Assembly: GCA_035714085.1 (NCBI GenBank)
Contig: DASTMP010000084.1
Span: 1-64,000 of the forward strand
From: JAJVID01 sp035714085
GTDB taxonomy: Bacteria; Acidobacteriota; Blastocatellia; RBC074
Reading direction: 5' to 3'
DNA: 64,000 nt
Under the pieces are notes generated by a model. It saw only the letters and a list, made by a program, of their open reading frames with translations, ran no database searches and was not told the DNA's origin. This document shows positions 29,135-36,977 of the stretch, in pieces; the stretch's first letter is position 1; every line of letters begins with the position of its first letter. Made by a program: the position numbers and the translations under genes.

Positions 29135-30772
29135 TTATAGGCTCCAGCCCTTACGGTATTCGCGTTGCAAATACTGGTTAGCGTCGGAGACGTTAGTTAT
29201 CTGGCCTTTCTCGCCGTCGTAGTAGATGCGCTTGCCCTGGCCGGTCTTCATAGCCACGACGCCGAGGAGCATCGTTTCGGTCAGGCGGCTGGCGTATTCG
29301 AATGGGCAGGTGGTCTTCTCCTTGCCCTTGATGGCGTTGATCCAGTTCATTCGATGCTTCGCCTCCGCCATCGGGCCGTCGCCGTTCTTCTCAACGCGGA
29401 AGTAGGTCTTCGGAACTTTCGCCGCCACATCCATCAACGACTCCGGGTAAATCTTCGGTCGCGAGCCGTAGGTGCCGTGAACGAGGATGCCTTTCTCGCC
29501 GATGAAGATGACGCCGCCGCCTGGGTCGAGCGGCACGTCTTCCGGCAGCAGGTCGGGACGTCCGGGCATCAGGCCGCCGTCCATCCAGGTGAGCGTGACC
29601 GGCGGTTGAGCGCCGCGCGCTGGGAATTTGTAAACGATGTGAGTTCCCATCGGGTAGCTGACCTTGTTGTTCTTGAGGTCGACGCCGAACGGCGTGAAGG
29701 TGGCTTCGACGCTGGTCGGATAGGTCAACCCCAGTGCCCAGTACGGGTGATCAATCAAGTGCGCGGCCATATCGCCGATCGCGCCAGTGCCCCAATCCAG
29801 CCAACCGCGCCAGTTGAACGGATGATAGATCGGGTGGTACGCCACTTCGGGTCCCGGGCCGAGGAAGAGATCCCATTCCAACCCCGCGGGCGTTGGGTAA
29901 TCGCCGTCCATCGCCGCGGCCAGCGCCCGGTTGACCTGACGAGCGTTCCAATTAGTTCCGAACGCGCCGGTTGCGCCTGACTGGGCGGGGCCGGCGGCGG
30001 GCCCTCCATTCGCCGGGGCCGCCGAAGCTTCAACTGGCGCCGGAGGTTTCCCCGGACGCGGGATGCCCTGTGGCCAGAAACCCAGTGGACGATTCGTCCA
30101 GACGTGGACTTCGCGCACAGGCCCGATCACTCCGGCCTGCACCCATTCGTTGATGAGAGCCGCGCCTTCGCTCGAATGGCCCATGTTGCCCATCTGCGTG
30201 ATGACCTTCTTTCGGGCGGCTGTCTCGCGGAGCACGCGCGCTTCGTGAACCGACCAGGTGAGCGGTTTCTCGACGTAGGCATGTTTGCCGAGTTCCATCG
30301 CGGTCTTGGCGATGACGGCGTGCAAGTGGTCGGGCGTGGCGACGACGATGGCGTCGATGTCTTTCTGTTGTTCGAGCATCTTGCGGAAGTCGGAGTGGCG
30401 TTTGGCTGTCTTGTACGCCTCCTGCAATTTAGCCATCTGCGCCCTGCGCTCTTCATTCCGCCGCTGCCTCTGATCGTCCACCTGTGGAGCGCCGGGACGG
30501 GGTTCGCGGGTCCTGGTTATGCCGGCGATTTCGCGATCGACGTAACCGAAATCCACATCGCAGAGCGCCACCATATTCTGGCCCCCGGCTACTAGTTCTC
30601 CGGAGTCGGCCTTGCCCTGGCCGCCGCAGCCGATCAGCGCAAAATTGACTGTGTCGCTCGGCGCGTTGTAGCCGACGCCGCCGAGCACGTGACGCGGGAC
30701 GATCATCGCGCTGAGCGCAGCGCCGGTCGTGCCTGCGACGAATTTTCGTCGTGTGATTTTGTCTCGTTTCAT
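29135..30772 (-). CDS. Tat-exported Gfo/Idh/MocA family oxidoreductase
   Basis: 545 residues. A twin-arginine signal (TRRKFVAGTTGAALSAM) is followed by a Rossmann domain (VNFALIGCGGQG) and the family motif VEKPLTW with the conserved Lys. The C-terminal substrate domain (TGAIGDMAAHLIDHPYWAL) carries a Pro/Ala/Gly-rich insertion at about residues 240-265. Such exported members are common in Planctomycetes and Acidobacteria and act on sugars or sugar derivatives with bound NAD(P). It is directly upstream of a Tat-exported isomerase-like gene read in the same direction, though in transcription order the isomerase comes first. GGAG precedes the ATG. Confidence 0.88.
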   Translation of the reverse strand: MKRDKITRRKFVAGTTGAALSAMIVPRHVLGGVGYNAPSDTVNFALIGCGGQGKADSGELVAGGQNMVALCDVDFGYVDREIAGITRTREPRPGAPQVDDQRQRRNEERRAQMAKLQEAYKTAKRHSDFRKMLEQQKDIDAIVVATPDHLHAVIAKTAMELGKHAYVEKPLTWSVHEARVLRETAARKKVITQMGNMGHSSEGAALINEWVQAGVIGPVREVHVWTNRPLGFWPQGIPRPGKPPAPVEASAAPANGGPAAGPAQSGATGAFGTNWNARQVNRALAAAMDGDYPTPAGLEWDLFLGPGPEVAYHPIYHPFNWRGWLDWGTGAIGDMAAHLIDHPYWALGLTYPTSVEATFTPFGVDLKNNKVSYPMGTHIVYKFPARGAQPPVTLTWMDGGLMPGRPDLLPEDVPLDPGGGVIFIGEKGILVHGTYGSRPKIYPESLMDVAAKVPKTYFRVEKNGDGPMAEAKHRMNWINAIKGKEKTTCPFEYASRLTETMLLGVVAMKTGQGKRIYYDGEKGQITNVSDANQYLQREYRKGWSL

Positions 30773-30813
30773 CTCTTATTCTCCAATGAGGCCAGTTGAT
30801 GGTCCTCGGTTAT

Positions 30814-31857
30814 TTATGCGAGCGAGTCCTTGATGTATTGAAAGCATTTTCCGACTTCGACCACGGCGTCTGCGCCCTGGTACTCGTATTCGATATTGGC
30901 GGGGATGTCATACTTCTTCTGTTTAAGGAGTTCGAGAACTTGCTTGATCGGCGTATCGCCCTCTCCCCAGGGGGTGTTCGGCCCATTCTCCTTCTTGCGG
31001 TCTTTCAGGTGCAAGTTAGTGATGCGGGCGTGATTCGCTTCGATGTACCCGACTGGATCGAACCCGGCGGCGAAGAAATGGCCGATGTCGAGATTGACCG
31101 CGAAATATTTCGACATCGCCAGAGCCGCCGAGAAGCTTTCAGGCTTGGCGAATTGGTTCGGGTCGGTCAGGTTGGAATGGCCGTGCATGGCGACAGTGAT
31201 CTTGTATTTCTCGGCGAAAGGCGCGACACGCTTCACCGCGCTCAGCGTAGAGGACGCGGTGATTAGTTTGACGCCGAGCGCCTCGGCCATCTGGAAGCCG
31301 CGGTCAATCTCCTCGTCAGTGAAATTGTCATTGAAGCTGAGATTGTAGGCTTGCAGCCTGATCCCGGCCGCGTCGAACTTTTTGCGGATGTCTTTGAAAT
31401 GATCGAGCGGGACCGACAACCGCCACTTGCGCGTCTCTTCCTGTCGTTTGCGCGCCGCCTCGCGCATCGCTTCGCGCGCCTCCGGCGTCATCTCGCCCCG
31501 GCCTCCCGCCTGGCCTTGCGGGGGAGCGCCGGCAGGCGACGCGCTTGCGCCTGTCCCGGCCTGCGGCGGTCGCTGCCCGCCCCCGGGCGCGCCGGGTGGA
31601 GGACCGATGCGCGGTTCGACGTGGCCAGAGAACAACTCGCATTCGCCGATGCCGATCCTGGCCATCGCACTGATGGCGTCGTCCAGTGAAAGACCGCGGA
31701 AACTATATGACTGTATGCCGATCCGCACGCCGTTGATCTTGCTGTCGATCTTGGCGGAGCCCCGCGCGAACGCGACCGTCATCGGCAGTCCGACCAGGGC
31801 AAGTTTTCCGAATTCTCTTCTCGAATACATAATCGCATTCCTCATGTTATTGTTCAT
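30814..31857 (-). CDS. Tat-exported sugar phosphate isomerase/epimerase-like TIM-barrel protein
   Basis: 347 residues. A twin-arginine leader (SRREFGKLALVGLPM) precedes an AP-endonuclease-2-like TIM barrel (VRIGIQSYSFRG, LDIGHFFAAG, NIEYEYQG). A low-complexity insert of about 60 residues rich in Pro, Gly, Ala and Gln lies after residue 75. Metal-site segments such as AMHGH and NLDIGH are present. It probably epimerises or isomerises a periplasmic sugar derivative together with the neighbouring Gfo/Idh protein, 41 bases away. Start is the ATG at 31857 with AAAGG in front; one at 31830 is an alternative. Confidence 0.82.
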   Translation of the reverse strand: MNNNMRNAIMYSRREFGKLALVGLPMTVAFARGSAKIDSKINGVRIGIQSYSFRGLSLDDAISAMARIGIGECELFSGHVEPRIGPPPGAPGGGQRPPQAGTGASASPAGAPPQGQAGGRGEMTPEAREAMREAARKRQEETRKWRLSVPLDHFKDIRKKFDAAGIRLQAYNLSFNDNFTDEEIDRGFQMAEALGVKLITASSTLSAVKRVAPFAEKYKITVAMHGHSNLTDPNQFAKPESFSAALAMSKYFAVNLDIGHFFAAGFDPVGYIEANHARITNLHLKDRKKENGPNTPWGEGDTPIKQVLELLKQKKYDIPANIEYEYQGADAVVEVGKCFQYIKDSLA

Positions 31858-32213
31858 TTCAAACCTTTACTTCGCCTGAAGCCCACGACCTGTTAACTAC
31901 AGTTCTGGTCTCTCATGCATTGGTCAGTGAACGCGCGGGCCGCATACGAAGTCACGGTCTTCCACGCGGACCGGAAAGTTCCCCTGCTTTCCATGCAAAT
32001 CCGTCTGCTCGATCAGTTGCTTGAAATTTGGTAGATGGCTGAAGCCCCCGCATCAGTAAACACCAGGTCTACCACCGCCAGAGCTACTGCCGACGCCGGG
32101 CCGGTCACTCAGTTAGAATCCGATCTCCGGGCCCTCGGCGCGGAAGCTTTTATACACATACTTCGGACTCGATTGATCCGTTTCAGAAAGTGGGAACTAA
32201 TTTTAATGAGAAG
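31858..32213. other. Intergenic region, no gene recognised
   Basis: 356 bases between two leftward genes. Short frames at 31914-32033 and 32035-32217 on the plus strand have no ribosome site or recognisable similarity and were not called. The promoter of the 30814-31857 gene should lie here. Confidence 0.5.
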
Positions 32214-33440
32214 TTAGCGCAGGATCTCAAAACCGCCGGGAGCGATCGGAACATTCTTGACCGGCGTCTTCCCGGCGATAGGGAACATGCTTAAGGCGGC
32301 CGCTGACGCTTCAGGAGCGTTCATCCCGCGAGAGAGAAGAAGGTCGAAATAGGTCATCTCAAACAAAGCGCTCGCAGCCCAATCGACGGGGTTTTGATAC
32401 CCGGAGACTGCGGTCTTGACGCCTGCGCCGGCAAGGGCGTTGAAGACTTCTTTGCCAAACTTGTCTTTCATCACCGAGCAGGACGAGAAATGCAACGCCT
32501 TGAGGTTGGCGGCGTATTTTAGCCCCTCTGCGACGGCGCTCGCCGATATTATCGTTCCATCTACTCCGATGCCGTCCTCCCAGCCGTGGGATGCGATCGT
32601 GACCACCGTCGGTTCCGGAAAATAGGCGACCTCCTTAAGCCATCGCTGAAGGCTGGCGGCGTCAGTGAAGAATCGTCGCCGCACTTCGACGTTGGGTGTG
32701 CGATCAAAGAACGACTTCAACATATCTCCAAAGGAGAATTCCTTGTCGTCGAGCGAGTTTTCCCAACGCGCCTCAATGACAACTAGCCAGACTCGACCCG
32801 GCGTCGATGGCAGCCTCCGGCCGTCCCACTTCTGCCATTGCTCTTGACCGTCAGCCCGCCACTCGCCCTCAAACATCGATCCATCATCTTTGAGCTGAAA
32901 CCAGGCTTCGCCGGAGACATTCTTTTCGTGATATCGAACCTTGAGCCTGTCGTCGTTCTTCTTTCCAATCAGGGTCGAAGCTCCTTCGTACGCGTAAATC
33001 CCTCTGACATCGCCGCCTTCATTCTCGATGAGTCTCATTCGACCGAACGAAGTTTCCCAGACGCCGGCGAAAGTTTTCCGAAGATCCGTCGCGCGGGTTC
33101 CTACCCACGGCATCCAGACGGACGAGCCGTTTTCTCTCCACGAACCTGAGAACCGATCGCCGCCGGAGTCCAACTCAAACCAACCTTCGCCGGAAGCCTT
33201 CGGCTCGCGATACTTGAAGTCTAAGCGTTGGTTCTGAAGCTTTCCCTCAATCGAACAGCGTTCGCCACCCATGATGTATTGGCCAGATACGGAGGCGCCT
33301 TTCTGTTCCAAGGTCATGAGCCCGTAGGTCGTTTCCCATTGGCCGGAGAAGTCTTTGGCCTTCGCGGCCGACGCCTGGATCGAGAGCAGAAGCAAGAAGA
33401 CAACGACGATCCGGCATGAAATAAAGCTTTGCATAGTCAT
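32214..33440 (-). CDS. Exported protein with two beta repeats and a CHAT-like caspase-fold domain
   Basis: 408 residues. Residues 1-26 are a signal peptide. Residues about 31-112 and 124-206 are two copies of one repeat, starting FSGQWETTYG and FAGVWETSFG and sharing SGEGWFEL / SGEAWFQL and GSWRENG / GEWRADG. From about 215 a caspase-fold domain follows, with VTIASHGWEDG (His285), a beta strand LHFSSCSVM (Cys321), then GAGVKTAVSGYQNPVDWAASALFE and APEASAAAL. The His-Cys dyad and the trailing helices match CHAT-type peptidases. CHAT proteins are usually cytoplasmic, so the signal peptide is notable. Substrate is unknown. The repeat domains may bind lipid or a cell-surface ligand (inference). 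Confidence 0.78.
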   Translation of the reverse strand: MTMQSFISCRIVVVFLLLLSIQASAAKAKDFSGQWETTYGLMTLEQKGASVSGQYIMGGERCSIEGKLQNQRLDFKYREPKASGEGWFELDSGGDRFSGSWRENGSSVWMPWVGTRATDLRKTFAGVWETSFGRMRLIENEGGDVRGIYAYEGASTLIGKKNDDRLKVRYHEKNVSGEAWFQLKDDGSMFEGEWRADGQEQWQKWDGRRLPSTPGRVWLVVIEARWENSLDDKEFSFGDMLKSFFDRTPNVEVRRRFFTDAASLQRWLKEVAYFPEPTVVTIASHGWEDGIGVDGTIISASAVAEGLKYAANLKALHFSSCSVMKDKFGKEVFNALAGAGVKTAVSGYQNPVDWAASALFEMTYFDLLLSRGMNAPEASAAALSMFPIAGKTPVKNVPIAPGGFEILR

Positions 33441-33548
33441 TACTCTTCTTTAAATCCAGATTTGAATGCGTAAGCGCCTGCCCACGCCTGATGGTTCGCG
33501 CGCGCCGGTGTTGGGATTGAATTGTACGGTCACATTAACACCGGAAAA

Positions 33549-33604
33549 ACGCCATATGCCATAGGGCATATTTCATATAGCATATAGCATATGGCAAATG
33601 GCGT
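33549..33604. repeat. Inverted repeat containing the GT21 gene start codon
   Basis: Arm 1 (33549-33571) reads ACGCCATATGCCATAGGG onwards. Arm 2 (33575-33604) is its approximate reverse complement with tandem CATATAG units. The ATG at 33591 lies inside arm 2. Confidence 0.75.
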
Positions 33605-34778
33605 AAGCGATCTACTCTATTTCATCCTTCTTTCTCCGTTTCTAGCCGCTTCTGCCGGAGGCCTGGTTTATTACCTGCTGGCGATAGTGGCCGCGCGAAA
33701 GCTATACAAGGCGCGAGAGACGGCTGAAGTCGCCGCCTCGCCCGCGATTTCACTGCTCAAGCCGCTGCGCGGCGCCGATCCAGATCTGGAGCGACATCTG
33801 GAGAGTTTCTTCCTGCAGGGCTATCCGTCATTCGAGATTCTATTCGCCGTCAGGAGCGCGGATGATCCGGCGGTCGCGGTCGCCGAGCGATTGATGGAGC
33901 GCTACCCGAGCATCCCGGCGCGCCTGATCTTGACTGGTGAGCCGCCCTATGCGAACGCCAAGGTCTACAGCATGGAAAAAATGGCGGAGGCGGCTGGCGC
34001 CGACATCCTGGTGATCACCGACAGCGACACTTCGGTCAGCAAGGATTACCTGCGGGGCGTCGCCGCAGCCTTCGCGCCGGAGCGGGTCGGCGCGGCGACC
34101 AGCCTCTATCGTGGAGCGTCCGGCGCGGACTTGTGGTCGAAGCTGGAGGCCCTGGGGATGAGCACGGAGTTCATGGCCGGCGTGGTGGTGGCCAATCATT
34201 TGGAGGGAATGAAATTCACGCTCGGCCCTTCGATGGCCGTGCGCCGCGATTGCTTGCGCGCTATCGGCGGATTCGGGGCGATGGCCGATTATCTGGCCGA
34301 TGACTTCGTGCTCGGGCAATGGGCGTCCGACGCCGGTTATCAAGTCGCTCTCCTGCCGCAGCCGGTCAATCATCACGCGACGGCGCTGGGCTTCACGAGC
34401 AGCTTCAAACACCGCCTGCGATGGAACCGCAGTTCACGCTTCTCGCGTCCCGCCGGTTACATCGGACAGGGTTTCACCTACGGCCTGCCCTGGGCCTTGT
34501 TGTTGTTCCTCGCCGCGCCCTTCTGGTGGAGCGGGTCTTTATTGCTCGCGGTGGCGTCGGCGCGGCTGTGGATGGCCTATGAGTTGGGATTGCGCCTGCT
34601 AGACGACCGTGGAGCGCTGCGCCGGTTCTGGCTGATCCCGATGCAGGATGCGCTCAGCTTCGCCACATGGATAGGAGGCTTTGTTGGGCGCGAGATCGTC
34701 TGGCGCAACGAGCGCTATCGTTTGCTGGAAGGCGGAAGATTCGAGCCTGTCATCCCGCGTCGCACAACGCATTCCTGA
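33591..34778 (+). CDS. Glycosyltransferase, ceramide glucosyltransferase/HpnI-like (GT21)
   Basis: 395 residues. An N-terminal membrane segment (about 8-32) is followed by a GT-A domain: SLLKPLRGADPDL, VITDSDTSV (DxD), YLADDFVLG and HRLRWNR in the place of the (Q/R)xxRW motif. Further membrane segments lie at about 300-335. Relatives are ceramide glucosyltransferases and the hopanoid glycosyltransferase HpnI. It probably glycosylates a membrane lipid on the cytoplasmic side. No hopanoid genes are nearby. The only reasonable start is inside a repeat arm, without a Shine-Dalgarno. Confidence 0.85.
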   Translation: MANGVSDLLYFILLSPFLAASAGGLVYYLLAIVAARKLYKARETAEVAASPAISLLKPLRGADPDLERHLESFFLQGYPSFEILFAVRSADDPAVAVAERLMERYPSIPARLILTGEPPYANAKVYSMEKMAEAAGADILVITDSDTSVSKDYLRGVAAAFAPERVGAATSLYRGASGADLWSKLEALGMSTEFMAGVVVANHLEGMKFTLGPSMAVRRDCLRAIGGFGAMADYLADDFVLGQWASDAGYQVALLPQPVNHHATALGFTSSFKHRLRWNRSSRFSRPAGYIGQGFTYGLPWALLLFLAAPFWWSGSLLLAVASARLWMAYELGLRLLDDRGALRRFWLIPMQDALSFATWIGGFVGREIVWRNERYRLLEGGRFEPVIPRRTTHS

Positions 34779-34822
34779 ACTCATCAACTAAATCAGACCA
34801 CGTAACATCAGTACAGATAGTT

Positions 34823-34902
34823 CAACCGCGGAGGGCGCAGAGGTACGCAGAGAACTATCAATCTTGATCATTCTCCGCGCACCTCTGCGCCCTCCGCGGT
34901 TG
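34823..34902. repeat. 32-base inverted repeat between convergent genes
   Basis: Arms 34823-34854 and 34871-34902 are near-perfect reverse complements (CAACCGCGGAGGGCGCAGAGG) around a 16-base loop. Placed between convergent genes, it could terminate both transcripts. Confidence 0.85.
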
Positions 34903-34932
34903 GATGTCCCAATCGTGGCGCTGTAACGATTG

Positions 34933-36729
34933 TCATGGCCTGTTGCTGTATATCGATTTCTCGCCTGCGGAAGCCAACCGGAATATCTCGCCCTTGATCA
35001 CGCTTCTGACCTTTTCAAAATCACCATCGCGCGTGAATAGGAAGACGCGGCGCTCGCCCTGCCACAGTTGCGCGATATCGCCGTCGCCGATGAAGACCGG
35101 CGGAGCGTCGGGGTAGTGAGAGCCGAACTCGAGCCCGGTCATTCGCCCGTTAAGGAGCAGGATTTTCTGCGGCAGATAGAAGCCTAGGCTAGATCCCGCC
35201 TGATACTCGCCGTTGATGACCACCAGATCGCCGGTCGCGAGCCGCCGCTTGATGGCTGCCGCCAGTGGCTGCGAAGAGAGATAAGGGTTGAAGATGCCGA
35301 GCGCCAGGTGCGCGAAATAGATGAAGCAGGCGACAGTCACGGCGGTGAGCAATCCGGCCTGCGTCGCCCGATGTTTCCGGCGCAGAATGAAGGCGACGAC
35401 GAATCCAATGGAGAGCGAGAGCGCCGCGCCGGCGGCCGGGACGCGCAGGACGGCGAAGGCTTCGACGGTCAGGTCGGACATATGGCCCAGCGCCAGCTTG
35501 TAATTCTCCGGGTTCTGCGTGAGCGTCTGCGAGATGTCCGTCGCCGGTCCGGCGTTCCGCGAGAGCCATAAGAGACAGCCGAGCGCGGCGCCGACGACGG
35601 CGCCCACAAAAGCGAGCAGCCCCTGTCCGGCCGTTACCCAGCGCGATTTCTCCATTTCGCCTCGCGCCAGCCCCACGCCTGCCAGCAGCGCCAGAGCCGG
35701 GAACGCCGGGAAGGTGTAATACTCCTGGCGGGTGGAGAAGGAGAAGAAGCAGATCACGACGAGCGCCCACACGCAGGCGAAGAGCCGCAACTGATCTTCG
35801 CGTTCAGTGGGCCGCCACAGAGCGCGCAGCCGCCCCAGACCTAACGGCAGAAAGACGCTGAACGGAAAGAGCCATACCAGATGCAGCAGCCAGAACGAGG
35901 CGATCGGAACCGTGTCGTAATCCGCCGGCTCGCGCTTGCCCAGGTAGCGAAGAACATGTTCGTTGATGAAGTAGAACCAGAAGAATTTTTCGTTGCGCCA
36001 GATGGCCAGCGCGTGCCACGGGACGGCGATGACCAGAAACAGAAGCGAGCCTCTGATCGGGCGCATCTTCAACAATTGCCTCCAACCCTTCGTCATCAAC
36101 ACGAAAACGAAAAGCGCCCCGCATGGAAAGACGACCCCTATCAGCCCCTTGGTCAACACCGCCGCCGCCATACAGGCGTAAAACACGTAGGACCATCTGG
36201 CGTCGAGTTCGCCGAGATAAACTTTCAGGAAGAAATAGAACGCGACGGTCAGGAAGAGCGTGATGATGACTTCCGGGATCATGACGCGGGTGAACAGGTA
36301 GACTCCTAAGCCCGTGCACATCGCCAGCCCCGAATAGAAGCCCGCCCTTCCGCCGCCCATCCAGCGTCCGAAGTAATAGACCGCCGCGACCAGCAATATC
36401 GCCCCGATCGCCAGCGGCAACCGCGTCGCGAATTCGGTGAAGCCGAAAATCTTGTACGACAAAGCCACCGCCCAATATATCAACGGGGCCTTCTCCAGGT
36501 AGCGAACGCCGTTGATGTGCAGCGTAACCCAGTCGCCGCGCTGGACGATCTCTCTCGCGGCCTCGGCGTGCGCGGAGTCGGCGTCGTCCTGCAGCGCGGG
36601 GCTCCACGCGCTGCCCACGTAAATCAACGCGGTCAGCAGCAGGAGCAGTGACAGGTGGATTCGCGGGGAGAGTTGATCGAATGAGGGGCGGGAAACGGAA
36701 GTGGAGGTATCCTCCACTATGTCGGGCAT
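34933..36729 (-). CDS. Membrane glycosyltransferase, ArnT/PMT-like (GT83 type)
   Basis: 598 residues with about 11-12 membrane segments. After the first one comes LQDDADSAHAEAAREI, the acidic loop typical of ArnT-like lipid-phosphate-dependent glycosyltransferases, then YLEKAPLIYW. A C-terminal periplasmic domain follows residue about 480. It should transfer a sugar from a polyprenyl-phosphate carrier to an outer-leaflet acceptor such as lipid A or protein. The ATG at 36729 is conservative; a TTG at 36744 has GGAG seven bases upstream and may be the real start. Its upstream region carries a 28-bp perfect inverted repeat. Confidence 0.88.
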   Translation of the reverse strand: MPDIVEDTSTSVSRPSFDQLSPRIHLSLLLLLTALIYVGSAWSPALQDDADSAHAEAAREIVQRGDWVTLHINGVRYLEKAPLIYWAVALSYKIFGFTEFATRLPLAIGAILLVAAVYYFGRWMGGGRAGFYSGLAMCTGLGVYLFTRVMIPEVIITLFLTVAFYFFLKVYLGELDARWSYVFYACMAAAVLTKGLIGVVFPCGALFVFVLMTKGWRQLLKMRPIRGSLLFLVIAVPWHALAIWRNEKFFWFYFINEHVLRYLGKREPADYDTVPIASFWLLHLVWLFPFSVFLPLGLGRLRALWRPTEREDQLRLFACVWALVVICFFSFSTRQEYYTFPAFPALALLAGVGLARGEMEKSRWVTAGQGLLAFVGAVVGAALGCLLWLSRNAGPATDISQTLTQNPENYKLALGHMSDLTVEAFAVLRVPAAGAALSLSIGFVVAFILRRKHRATQAGLLTAVTVACFIYFAHLALGIFNPYLSSQPLAAAIKRRLATGDLVVINGEYQAGSSLGFYLPQKILLLNGRMTGLEFGSHYPDAPPVFIGDGDIAQLWQGERRVFLFTRDGDFEKVRSVIKGEIFRLASAGEKSIYSNRP

Positions 36730-36778
36730 GTCATGTTTGAACAATGTTTCGCTCCATATTCTTTCCTCGGGAATTGTA

Positions 36779-36887
36779 TTGAGTCCATCCTTAAGGCGGT
36801 CGGCAGACGGCCGGCGGACGGTCCGCGGACAGTCGGTCCGAATCATCAAGCCTGAACGACTGCCGACCGCCTTAAGGATGGACTCAA
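36779..36887. repeat. 28-bp perfect inverted repeat
   Basis: Arms 36779-36806 and 36860-36887 are exact reverse complements (TTGAGTCCATCCTTAAGGCG start). The 53-base loop itself contains GGCGGACGG/GTCCGCGGAC partial repeats. It lies between the ArnT-like gene and TonB receptor 3. Confidence 0.9.
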
Positions 36888-36977
36888 AACGTTTTCCGTT
36901 TGGAGTTCAGCCATCGGGCTGTTGATCCGAATCATTGAGTCTAACCGCCTGAAGGCGGAACTACAAACATTCTCATC

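Noticed and set aside
32035..32217. A 60-codon plus-strand frame
   Set aside because: No ribosome site, no similarity; probably chance.
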